Below, in pieces: positions 22,649-32,351 of a stretch of DNA of 64,000 bases. The first letter of the stretch is position 1, and each line of letters opens with the position of its first letter. The stretch lies in assembly GCA_032716605.1 (NCBI GenBank), contig CM064481.1, positions 22,562,811 to 22,626,810 on the forward strand, written 5' to 3'. The notes beneath the pieces were generated by a model. That model searched no databases, was not told the DNA's origin, and was given only the letters and a program-made list of their open reading frames with translations. A program made the translations under genes and the position numbers. This DNA is from Paralithodes platypus. Taxonomy: Eukaryota; Arthropoda; Malacostraca; Decapoda; Lithodidae.

Positions 22649-24187
22649 TCAGGAAGCCGCGAGGTCGGCGAACACAGTCCGTTTCATCGCCCATTCTACA
22701 AGAACGCCCTGCCCTCTCGACAGGGCGGCCGCCCAAAGGGTGGCAGGCCCGGGCAGGGAGGAGGCATGCAAGGAGAAGGGGTGTCGGTCCGCGAGGAAGA
22801 ACAACTCCACCGAGACCCCCAATAGAGCCAACGACCTGGAGGACCCCTGCATAAGGAAACAGGGGACAGCTTGTCTTGTCCAACCCGAAGGCCACCGACC
22901 TACCCCGAAGGGCCAGCGCGTGGTCCCGCAGGAAGAACAAAGGAACCAACAATCCGAGGGCATAGACGGGTAAGAGGAGGGAGACCCACCCATCTGCCGG
23001 GAAGTGGACGGCCCAGGTTCGATTGGGAACCTCACCCAACCTCGCTCGACGTATCTGTGGTTACCCAGACCGTCGGCGGGGGGGGGCGGTCCAGGGCACA
23101 GCCGCAGAGAGCGAGCCCCGAGCAACCCAGCGACCGAAGCGTCGGCGAACGGTACGCGGGAGCGGCAGGAGCCGATCCATAGGGGCAACGGAAACACCGC
23201 GGTGCCCATGAGGAGGAGGCGGCGTAGCCAGAGGCTCCCTAAGGGAAGGGGCAGAGCGGCCCAATGCAGCGAACCCACGAACGAGTCCCAGAGCCACCCC
23301 GGGAGGGAGACCGAGTGCAACACGGCGAGGACCGTCCACCGAAGGTGCACCGTGGCCGGCAGACCCCGGGTCACCGTAGCGCCGGACAAAACCCATGCGA
23401 GACCGACCCATGGCATGACACGCGACGGGGTCAAGCGTGACTTGGGAACATCGAAGGCGATGTTGCGAACGACTGTGAGGGCGTCGCCAATGCACAGGCC
23501 TAGGGCGTCGGAAACTACCAACCAAACGGCCAAGGAAAACAGGAGCTGGAGCCCGCTCCTGAGGAGAGGACCCAGAGCCTGCCCCACCAGTGCGGAGAAG
23601 ATCTGCGGCGCGATGTGGAGACCGAAGGGAAGGCCGTCGAACAGGAACACACGATCGGAAGTCCGAACGGCCAAGAATCGCTGGAAGCGAGGATGGAGAG
23701 GAACGAGCCAAGACACATCCTGGAGGGCCAGCGACACTACCCACGACAGAGGGCACAGGGCCAGGCGTACCAGGGGTACCGGCAGCATCCGAAACCGTGT
23801 GTGCACGATGTGCCCGTTGAGGGCCGACAGATCCACCACCGGTCGCATCGCGTCGCAGGTCGGCGACGGAACCAGAAAGACACGGGAGAGGAAAACCGGG
23901 TGACCGGCGGTCAACTCCCTCGACGCTACCCAGCTCGGGCATGGAAGTGAACACGTGGGCCACCTCTGAAGAGATGGGCCGTTGTCGGTGACAAGAGCGG
24001 AGTGGGGGTCTGGACGTCCACCTCCAGGTGAGACCCCTCCGCGCAACCCGCCGCCCCCAACGTCCCTCGCGGCTACCGAGGGGCGCAAGGGCGAAAACAA
24101 CCCGAGGGAGCACCCGAGAGGAGGGGAGCGACCCGGTACGCCCAGGCGAGAAGGAGAACAAGGAGGCCGACCCAGAGAACTACACAT
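22649..24187 (-). pseudogene. DIRS-type RT/RNase H, copy A
   Basis: 512 residues. RT landmarks: RPVVDLSALNGHIV, SLALQDVSWLVPLHPRF, LFDGLPFGLHIAPQIFSALV, LFSLAVWLVV, VPKSRLTPSR. RNase H landmarks: VPFADASVAG, GSSRSLALLGVSVELF, LPGPATLWAAALSRGQG. Usual DIRS motifs are SLDLKDAY, YLDDWL and WADALSR; here the RT aspartates are replaced (D to A; DD to AV) and the RNase H Asp is Ala. The ATG overlaps the gag stop (ATGTGTAG). Part of the RNase H core (GRSVAFGLDKT) lies in another frame. Kept spacing and motifs show real homology, but the enzyme should be inactive. Confidence 0.75.
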
Positions 24188-24989
24188 TGTGTTGACGTGG
24201 AGGTACCCCCGGTACGGGCCGTGCGGGCATGAGCGCCACGTTGACCTCCTCTACCCCCGCCCCCCCCAACCTCGTCGAAAATGGCGGGCCACCCCAACCA
24301 CAGGCCGGCGCGGGGCTGACCCCTTCGAAGGGCGGCCGGAAGTGGAAGGCCGGCCAGCCCCGACACAGAGGGGATGAAAGGGGCAAGAACAGAAGTGCGA
24401 AGCGGAACCGATGCACTGGCCAGCAACGTCCCAGTCCTGCGCCCGTGCAAGGTGGCAGCACTTGCAGCAGCACCCCGAAGAGGACCGGCAGAAGGACGGG
24501 ACTGAGAAGACCCCGCGCGCGGCACAGCGCGTCGGGGCGTGACGTAAGCAGGGTCCGTAACGACACAGCGCGGCGGCGTGTGACGGAAGCAGGGGCCGCC
24601 GACAGAGAAGCGTAGCATTCCCAAGCATCCTGCGTAAAAAACCCCGACGTATATAGCGCAGAGTACAACAAACCCTGACGAATAACCAAGGGGGCCGGCC
24701 GGCAGAACGAAGACCGTACCGTCGTGCGGTGCCGAGTTGCCGCGCACAAAACCGCCTTCAGCTCGGGAACCAAAGACACCGCGAGCCGAAGGTGGACCCG
24801 CTGAACGCGGTCCAAACCCTCGCGAAGATCGCCTGGCGCAGACGCCTCGAAAAGCCGCAGGTGGTGAACAGATGTCTGGAGGGAACCTAAAGACAAGACA
24901 ATAAGTCCGTCACCCTCTGTCGCAAGGGAAAAACCTTGGCGACAGAGGGCTGATCCGGGGGAGAGAAGAACGGGGTAGCAATAGAACAA
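24180..24989 (-). CDS. DIRS gag-like protein, C-terminal part, copy A
   Basis: 269-residue frame ending in the overlap with the RT start. It contains a helical, Leu/Arg-rich core (LREGLDRVQRVHLRLAVSL, VPELKAVLCAA, LYSALYTSGFF) like the central domain of DIRS Gag proteins (family knowledge, by eye). The tail is Pro/Gly-rich. Copy B has the same frame at 30785-31594 with few changes. Whether it joins the upstream Arg/Ser/Pro-rich frame in one protein cannot be settled here. It presumably forms the ribonucleoprotein particle of the element. Confidence 0.55.
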   Translation of the reverse strand: MFYCYPVLLSPGSALCRQGFSLATEGDGLIVLSLGSLQTSVHHLRLFEASAPGDLREGLDRVQRVHLRLAVSLVPELKAVLCAATRHRTTVRSSFCRPAPLVIRQGLLYSALYTSGFFTQDAWECYASLSAAPASVTRRRAVSLRTLLTSRPDALCRARGLLSPVLLPVLFGVLLQVLPPCTGAGLGRCWPVHRFRFALLFLPLSSPLCRGWPAFHFRPPFEGVSPAPACGWGGPPFSTRLGGAGVEEVNVALMPARPVPGVPPRQHNV

Positions 24990-25463
24990 AGTTCAAGAAC
25001 GGGCGCGCTCATCCAGGACCAGAACGCGCCGTCCAACCCGCCGACAGACACAAGAGGAGGCAAAATCAGGGACGACTCCGGGGGAGGGACGGAAGGAGAG
25101 CCGTCGACGGATCGGGGTGTGAAGTCGAAGGCCTCAGCAAACCAGGCCTCCAATGGGAGAGGGTGACCGAGCATGATGGCTAAGCCAGGCGTACCGGCGT
25201 CGCACAAACCTGTCCCATAGGAGGACAGACCGTCAACACAGCCAGGGACTGAACAGCCGGAAGGATGTCAGGGCGGCTGAAGTCTGACCAGAGCGTAGGC
25301 CTGCAGAAGGGAGGGGGACCGTAGCAGGGATAGGTAGGGTGAGGCGCGGAGGGTGAGTCACCGCCAAGAAGGGCGAGAAGAGGGAGTCTTCCATCGACAC
25401 CAAGCGCCCGTCGAAGCGTGACACAACCCAGCCCTGCATAGCCGACAATCGATCCGAGAGAGG

Positions 25464-26429
25464 CTACCCCCCCCCCCCAGATTGGGCGGCCCGCAGGGGC
25501 GAGCGTGGGCGGGAGCGAGACCCACGACACGAACCAGCAGCGTCGCGGCCCAAGGAAGGCGAGCGACGTCGGTTGTGTCGCCGTTGAGGGACTCGTCCCC
25601 GATCACGAACGGCCGAGGGGGAAACAGCACCATTCCCCTCTTCCAGCGACACATCAGCTCCTGAGAAAGGGGACCCCAAAACCTCGCGAAACCCCACCGA
25701 GGCAAGAGGAGGGGTACCCCCCTGGCGAGACGGTAAGTGAAGGTCAGAAAGAGAAGAATGAGGAGGAGCAGGACGACGGGAGTGGGAAGGCTGGCCGGGT
25801 GAAAGGAGGCCAGGAGCCGCGGGGGGAAACAGAGCAAGGATCCCCGGGGCTGAGATAACAGGGCGGCCCAACACCGAGGCGGAGGAGGGAGGGACCACCA
25901 CCGTGGGACGAGACCGTGAAGGAAGAATAGGCACTGAAGCAGGTGAAGTAGGAGAAGCAACGACATCCAGGCGGACCCTCCTGGACAGTGTAGGAGGAGG
26001 GAGCAGAGGGCCAGCTACAGCATGAACAACCGCGCGCGGAGAGGACAACGTAAGAGGAAGTCGTCTGGGCTGGGGAAGCGGGCGGAAGGGAGTAGAGCCC
26101 CTATCCGTAGAGGCCAGGGGAGGGGGCACAGGGGCAGAGCCGCTAACCCCGGCCTCAGGGCGAGAACCATGACGAGGGCGATGGGCGTCGTCAAGGCGAT
26201 CAGGAGGACGACGAGGCGAGCGAGAGCGTGGACGGAGCCGGGGAACCCCCCGACGATGGGACGACCGGCTGCGGGACCCAGGGGAGAGGGCCCGAGCAGG
26301 GAGAGGGCCAGGTGAATGGCCTTCAGTCGGGTCAGGGATACCCAGGGCGACGCGGATCCGGTCGGCAACAAAGGCCGGGGAACGGTGGCCCACAGTCCTA
26401 ATGTGGCGGGAGACCATCGTCCACACCAA
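25464..26429 (-). CDS. DIRS gag-like Arg/Ser/Pro-rich N-terminal frame, copy A
   Basis: 321 residues. It opens with VSRHIRTVGHRSPAFVADR and a G-I-P-D-P motif, then becomes Arg/Ser/Pro-rich (RSRSPRRPPDRLDDAHRPRH), a composition suited to nucleic-acid binding. Copy B shares this frame at 34868-35790. It is the first long frame after the 5' UTR. Because A-poor DNA opens all frames on this strand, coding status rests mainly on near-identity between copies and position. Positions 24990-25463 continue the gag region in shifted frames. Confidence 0.5.
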   Translation of the reverse strand: MVWTMVSRHIRTVGHRSPAFVADRIRVALGIPDPTEGHSPGPLPARALSPGSRSRSSHRRGVPRLRPRSRSPRRPPDRLDDAHRPRHGSRPEAGVSGSAPVPPPLASTDRGSTPFRPLPQPRRLPLTLSSPRAVVHAVAGPLLPPPTLSRRVRLDVVASPTSPASVPILPSRSRPTVVVPPSSASVLGRPVISAPGILALFPPAAPGLLSPGQPSHSRRPAPPHSSLSDLHLPSRQGGTPPLASVGFREVLGSPFSGADVSLEEGNGAVSPSAVRDRGRVPQRRHNRRRSPSLGRDAAGSCRGSRSRPRSPLRAAQSGGGG

Positions 26430-26943
26430 CGGAAGGGAAGCAGGAGGTCACAGCCGCCGCCGAGGAACCAGGGCCATGGAGCAGCACAACCACCAGGGCC
26501 AGACACGTGCCACACAGAGCAGGGAGGTAGGCCGTAGAGGACACACAGAGCGAGTGGCGCAAGCAGGACTTGTGCCTCTCCAAGCACGGGGAGCGACAAC
26601 CAAGGCGAAAGCAAGGCAGCCTACCTGCACTAGAAGAACACACACCATAATCAGCACGTCGAAGGAGTAAGTGGAGAGAATGTCCAAGAAGAACCAGGGA
26701 AGGAGCATGGGGAAACAGGAACACACATGCAAACAGGTATCCGTACTCACCCTAAACTGGGAGCACAGAGGTAGGTGAGGAGGGCGGCCGAGGCGGAAGA
26801 GCACTAGCAGAACCTGCAAAGATGGAGAAAGTGTTAACCACCACTCAACATCTTACATGCAGGGCCTATAACACCAGTAAAGTGCATACACCAATATAGT
26901 ATCAGACAACAAGATGACATAAAAAAAAAGTCAATAGTGAAAG

Positions 26944-27428
26944 TGGGAGGTTTGACGTACCTCCCAACCTACCAAATAGGAAAACCTACTATTTGGTAGT
27001 AGTCTTGGAAAATCCAACGTCAAGGCTATTAACCTAATTGCAATGACGACTTGTCTATTTTGACTGCTATGTCGTCATTCCAACCGCGGTTAAAAAGAAA
27101 CGTCTAGAGTCTACTCCTTATCTTGCTCTAGGAGACGTTGTACATTAACCAAAACTACCACCGAAGGTGAAAAAAGTATAGAAGAGAAGAAAAAGGGGTT
27201 TACCTTAGTTACCGCTCAAGGCCCATCCCGTGTTCCGTCATGCGCCGATCCCTGTCGAACGTGCGCATGAGCGACCCTCTCTTGTTATCACATCTCACGT
27301 CAGCAGAAGAACGCGGATGGGCAGGGGTCCGGCGTGAGGGAGGGTATTATGTACGTTGGATTTCCAAGACTACTACCAAATAGTAGGTTTTCCTATTTGG
27401 TAGGTTGGGAGGTACGTCAAACCTCCCA
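26944..27428 (-). repeat. Right terminal repeat of copy B
   Basis: A 485-bp unit nearly identical to 20361-20847. On its outer side it abuts copy A 5' sequence ('gtcaatagtgaaag' ending at 26943) without spacer. Confidence 0.85.
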
Positions 27429-27839
27429 ATTTGTTAGTAGTCTTGGCAAATCCAACGTCAAGGCTGCATAACAAATAGGAGGAGGACATCCAAGCCCAAC
27501 CTACCAAAAAAACCAATGCATAAGACAAAATTATGAATGACAAAGAAACACAATTTAAACAAGAGAGTTTAATAAAAGAGTGAAAAACTGAGGAGTAGCT
27601 AAAAAGAGCAGTTTTAACACGTGCCCGTCATTCATAGTAATGCAAAACCATAGACTTGTCTTAAACCAAAAAGGTACTGTACACAAAATCCCTTTTCTTC
27701 CAAAATGAACAAAAACACTGATCACAAGAACAAAACACAATTTTCAATGTGGCAAAAACACTTATGTACTGGAACAATACATAATCCCAAACTTGCAATC
27801 CAGTGTTGCAAACCCATACACCCCCCCCCCCCCCCTTTG

Positions 27840-28742
27840 TCAAAAAAACAAAGGAAAAGAACGAGGGACAAGGGGGGAAGACCAGGGATCTTCGCCAGAG
27901 CACCAGGAAACACGACCCCCGAGAGCAATCACCGGCCGAGGGGGTCGAACACTGGACACGGAGAGGTAGGAGGAGATGAAGGAATTGATAGAAGACCACA
28001 AAACCGCGGAGGCGAAGGCAGGGAAGGATCGACGTGGCAGTAACCGGAAGGAGGCAGCAAAGGATCTGACATCGCGCGCAGAATCCCTACAAACAGGGTG
28101 ACGGGCACGAACGGTCCGACAAACGTGGCGGCCCAGCTGCACCTGCTAGAGCCTCCCACCTGTCCGAGGAGACACCCACACAGCAGTACCCGAAGGCGGC
28201 GCCACAGACGCAACAGAGGAGTGCAAGGCTGACACCGGGCACAACACACGGCGAGGATGCCCACGCCGTAAAGCCTGGACGGCGAAAGGCTGGAAAACGG
28301 GGGCCTCCCTCCCATGCGTGGTAACAAAAGGTGGGGAGGAGGCGAACGAGACGCCATGCAAGGACGGGGAGAATCGTACGCAGTCGCGGGGCCGTGACAA
28401 TGCCGCTAGTGCAGACACCCGATCCCCAGTGGCCAGAGCGACAAGGAAGAGTGGACGCCCGAGCAACGGAACCGGCGTAGCGGCCCTTGTATACGTGGGG
28501 GAAGCCAGAAGGACCAGAGCCCGCCCCAGATCCCACTGCGGAGGGACCTGGCGCGGAGGCGGTCGATCCCTGAAGGCAGCCGTCAGGAAGGAATCCAGCT
28601 CCCGTGGCGGAACGACCAGCCCAGCGACGGACCCAAAGAACCCCCCGGACGGCAGACAAGTGGGTACGTATAGCATCGACTGGAAAGCGACGTGTACGGA
28701 AGAGGCGAAACAAGGAGCGTAGGACGAGGGAAGGAGAGCCAA
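27840..28742 (-). pseudogene. DIRS-type tyrosine recombinase, copy B
   Basis: N-terminal half in 28146-28742 (WDLGRALVLLASPT, LFLVALATGDRVSALAALS, LCPVSALHS, WVSPRTGGRL), then an in-frame TAG, then the C-terminal half in the same frame at 27840-28142 (QLGRHVCRTV, ARDVRSFAAS, AVLWSSINSFISSYL). This copy gives the cleanest view of the R-(H to R)-x-x-R-W-Y set. The TAG also appears in copies C and D, so it was probably in their shared source or read through. Confidence 0.7.
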
Positions 28743-29236
28743 CTGGCAGGCGAGTGGCCTGTAGCCACCTAGTAAAAAACCTCCAGCGGGACCCGTAAGG
28801 CCCCCAAGGAGAAGACGGCCAGGAACACTGCAGGAAGTCAGTCAGGGCCCGGCCGGGGACCGGGAGCCACCGTGCCTCATGAACAAGCACGATGCGAAGG
28901 CCAAAGAGGTCCGCAGGACCCCAACCTAGCCCAAGTGGAAGCCGGAGACAGGGAGAGGGACCGGACCCGGGCACCACCGCGGCAACCGGGCGGACCAAGT
29001 CCGTGCCGGCCACAGAGGCGCGAGGAGCCAGACGCAGCCGTGGTACAGCCGCAGCTTCGCGAAGACTGGGCACATCAACAGCGCGTCTGGTGGCGGAAAG
29101 ATGGATATCGACCGCCACCTGTACCAGGCGACCATGAAAGCGTCCGGACCCCCCCCGGAGCGCGAGGCCGGAGGGAGAGGTCCAGAGGCAACTGGCGCGG
29201 CACCCCCGATGCGAACAAGGCGACCTCCGGAACACC

Positions 29237-30792
29237 TCAGGAAGCCGCGAGGTCGGCGAACACAGTCCGTTTCAACGCCCATTCTACAAGAACGCCCTGC
29301 CCTCTCGACAGGGCGGCCGCCCAAAGGGTGGCAGGCCCGGGCAGGGAGGAGGCATGCAAGGAGAAGGGGTGTCGGTCCGCGAGGAAGAACAACTCCACCG
29401 AGACCCCTAATAGAGTCAACGACCTGGAGGACCCCCGCATAAGGAAACAGGGGACAGCTTGTCTGAGTGTCCAACCCGAAGGCCACCGACTCACCCCGAA
29501 GGGCCAGCGCGTGGTCCCGCAGGAAGAACAAAGGAACCAACAATCCGAGGGCATAGACAGGTAAGAGGAGGGAGACCCACCCATCTGCCGGGAAGTGGAC
29601 GTCCCAGGTTCGATTGGGAACCTCACCCAACCTCGCTCGACGTATCTGTGGTTACCCAGACCGTCGGCGGGGGGGTCGGTCCAGGGCACAGCCGCAGAGA
29701 GCGAGCCCCGAGCAACCCAGCGACCGAAGCGTCGGCGAACGGTACGCGGGAGCGGCAGGAGCCGATCCATAGGGGCAACGGAAACACCGCGGTGCCCATG
29801 AGGAGGATGCGGCGTAGCCAGAGGCTCCCTAAGGGAAGGGGCAGAGCGGCCCAATGCAGCGAACCCACGAACGAGTCCCAGAGCCACCCCGGGAGGGAGA
29901 CCGAGTGCAACACGGCGAGGACCGTCCACCGAAGGTGCACCGCGGCCGGCAGACCCCGGGTCACCGTAGCGCTGGACAAAACCCATGCGAGACCGACCCA
30001 TGGCACGACACGCGACGGGGTCAAGCGTGACTTGGGAACATCGAAGGGGAACCCTAACCGTGCGATGTCGCGAACGACTGTGAGGGCGTCGCCAATGCAC
30101 AGGCCGAGGGCGTCGGAAACTACCAACCAAACGGCCAAGGAAAACAGGAGCTGGAGCCCGCTCCTGAGGAGAGGACCCAGAGCCTGCCCCACCAGTGCGG
30201 AGAAGATCTGCGGCGCGATGTGGAGACCGAAGGGAAGGCCGTCGAACAGGAACACACGATCGGAAGTCCGAACGGCCAAGAATCGCTGGAAGCGAGGATG
30301 GAGAGGAACGAGCCAAGACACATCCTGGAGGGCCAGCGACACTACCCACGACAGAGGGCACAGGGCCAGGCGTACCAGAGGTACCGGCAGCATCCGAAAC
30401 CGTGTGTGCACGATGTGCCCGTTGAGGGCCAACAGATCCACCACCGGTCGCATCGCGTCGCAGGTCGGCGACGGAACCAGAAAGACACGGGAGAGGAAAA
30501 CCGGGTGACCGGCGGCCAACTCCCTCGACGCTACCCAGCTCGGGCATGGAAGTGAACACGAGGGCCACCTCTGAAGAGATGGGCCGTTGTCGGTGACAAG
30601 AGCGGAGTGGGGGTCTGGACGTCCACCTCCAGGTGAGACCCCTCCGCGCAACCCGCCGCCCCCAACGTCCCTCGCGGCTACCGAGGGGCGCAAGGGCAAA
30701 AACAACCCGAGGGAGCACCCGAGAGGAGGGGAGCGACCCGGTACGCCCAGGCGAGAAGGAGAACAAGGAGGCCGACCCAGAGAACTACACAT
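29237..30792 (-). pseudogene. DIRS-type RT/RNase H, copy B
   Basis: Same gene as 22649-24187. RT motifs are in the frame starting at 30792 (SLALQDVSWL, LPFGLHIAPQ, LFSLAVWLVV, KSRLTPSRVV); the RNase H end is in another frame stopping at 29237 (GSSRSLTLLGVSVELF, WAAALSRGQG). Copy B has a few codons (LGFP) that copy A lost. The same catalytic aspartates are missing as in A. The ATG overlaps the gag stop at 30785-30792. Confidence 0.72.
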
Positions 30793-31594
30793 TGTGTTGA
30801 CGTGGAGGTACCCCCGGTACGGGCCGTGCGGGCATGAGCGCCACGTTGACCTCCTCTACCCCCGCCCCCCCCAACCTCGTATAAAAGGGCGGGCCACCCC
30901 AACCCAAGGCCGGCGCGGGGCTGACCCCTTTGAAAGGCGGCCGGAAGTGGAAGGCCGGCCAGCCCCGACACAGAGGGGATGAAAGGGGCAAGAACAGAAG
31001 TGCGAGGCGGAACCGAAGCACTGGCCAGCAACGTCCCAAGCCTGCGCCCGTGCAAGGCGGCAGCACTTGCAGCAGCACCCCGAAGAGGACCGGCAGAAGG
31101 ACGGGACTGAGAAGACCCCGCGCACGGCACAGCGCGTCGGTGCGTGACGTAAGCAGGGTCCGGAACGACACAGCACGGCGTCGTGTGGCGGAAGCAGGGG
31201 CCGCCGACAGAGAAGCGGAGCATTCCCAAGCATCCTGCGTAAAAAACCCCGACGGATATAGCGCAGAGTACAACAAACCCTGACGAATAACCAAGGAGGC
31301 CGGCCGGCAGAACGAAGACCGTACCGTCGTGCGGTGCCGAGTTGCCGCGCACAAAACCGCCTTCAGCTCGGGAACCAAAGACACCGCGAGCCGAAGGTGG
31401 ACCCGCTGAACGCGGTCCAAACCCTCGCGAAGATCGCCTGGCGCAAACGCCTCGAAAAGCCGCAGGTGGTGAACAGACGTCTGGAGGGAACCTAAAGACA
31501 AGACAATAATTCCGTCACCCTCCGTCGCAAGGGAAAAACCTTGGCGACAGAGGGCTGATCCGGGTGAGAGAAGAACGGGGTAGCAATAGAACAA
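30785..31594 (-). CDS. DIRS gag-like protein, C-terminal part, copy B
   Basis: 269 residues, nearly the same as 24180-24989, with substitutions and no frame change. Equal length and open frame in both copies support a real coding past. The upstream gag frame runs to the LINE insert at 32352. Confidence 0.55.
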   Translation of the reverse strand: MFYCYPVLLSPGSALCRQGFSLATEGDGIIVLSLGSLQTSVHHLRLFEAFAPGDLREGLDRVQRVHLRLAVSLVPELKAVLCAATRHRTTVRSSFCRPASLVIRQGLLYSALYPSGFFTQDAWECSASLSAAPASATRRRAVSFRTLLTSRTDALCRARGLLSPVLLPVLFGVLLQVLPPCTGAGLGRCWPVLRFRLALLFLPLSSPLCRGWPAFHFRPPFKGVSPAPALGWGGPPFYTRLGGAGVEEVNVALMPARPVPGVPPRQHNV

Positions 31595-32351
31595 AGTTCA
31601 AGAACGGGCGCGCTCATCCAGGACCAGAACGCGCCGTCCAACCCGCCGACAGACACAAGAGGAGGCAAAAGCAGGGACGACTCCGGGGGAGGGACGGAAG
31701 GAGAGCCGTCGACGGATCGGTGTGTGAAGTCGAAGGCCTCAGCAAACCAGGCCTCCAATGGGAGAGGGTGACCGAGCATGATGGCTAAGCCAGGCGTACC
31801 GGCGTCGCACAAACCCGTCCCATAGCAGGACAGACCCGTCAACACAGCCAGGGACTGAACAGCCGGAAGGATGTCAGGGCGGCTGAAGTCTGACCAGAGC
31901 GTAGGCCTGCAGAAGGGAGGGGGACCGTAGCAGGGGTAGGTAGGGTGAGGTGCTGAGGGTGAGGCACCGCCAAGAAGGGCGAGAAGAGGGAGTCTTCCAT
32001 CGACTCCAAGCGCCCGTCGAAGCGTGACACAACCCAGCCCTGCATAGCCGACAATTTATCCGAGAGAGGCTACCCCCCCACCCCCCCCCACCCCCAGATT
32101 GGTCGGCCCGCAGGGGCGAGCGTGAGCGGGAGCGAGACCCACGACACGAACCAGCAGCGTCGCGGCCCAAGGAAGGCGAGCGACGACGGTTGTGTCGCCG
32201 TTGAGGGACACGTCCCCGATCACGAACGGCCGAGGGGGAAACAGCACCAGTCCCCTCTTCCAGCGACACATCAGCACCTGAGAAAGGGGACCCCGAAACC
32301 TCGCGAAACCCCACCGAGGCAAGAGGAGGGGTACCCCCCTGGCGAGACGGT

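Larger units (their letters stand above)
20361..26943 (-). mobile_element. DIRS-like tyrosine-recombinase retrotransposon, copy A (5'-truncated)
   Basis: Minus-strand element. From 5' to 3': truncated 5' UTR (from 26943), gag-like frames, RT/RNase H, tyrosine recombinase, internal complementary region (20771-20882) and right inverted terminal repeat (20361-20847). It lacks the left terminal repeat and about 1.1 kb of 5' sequence that copy B has. B and A are head-to-tail, joined exactly at the last base of B's right repeat. Sense-strand DNA is very poor in A, so the plus strand is poor in T: 22561-22620 has 3 T and 10 A. Confidence 0.85.

Noticed and set aside
21049..26819. Many long open frames on both strands in the DIRS copies (for example 22290-22973 plus, 23004-23903 plus, 29459-30508 plus)
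   Set aside because: The sense strand is poor in A and every stop codon contains A, so open frames arise in all three sense frames; antisense frames benefit from high GC content. Only frames with RT, RNase H, recombinase or gag-like motifs were kept.
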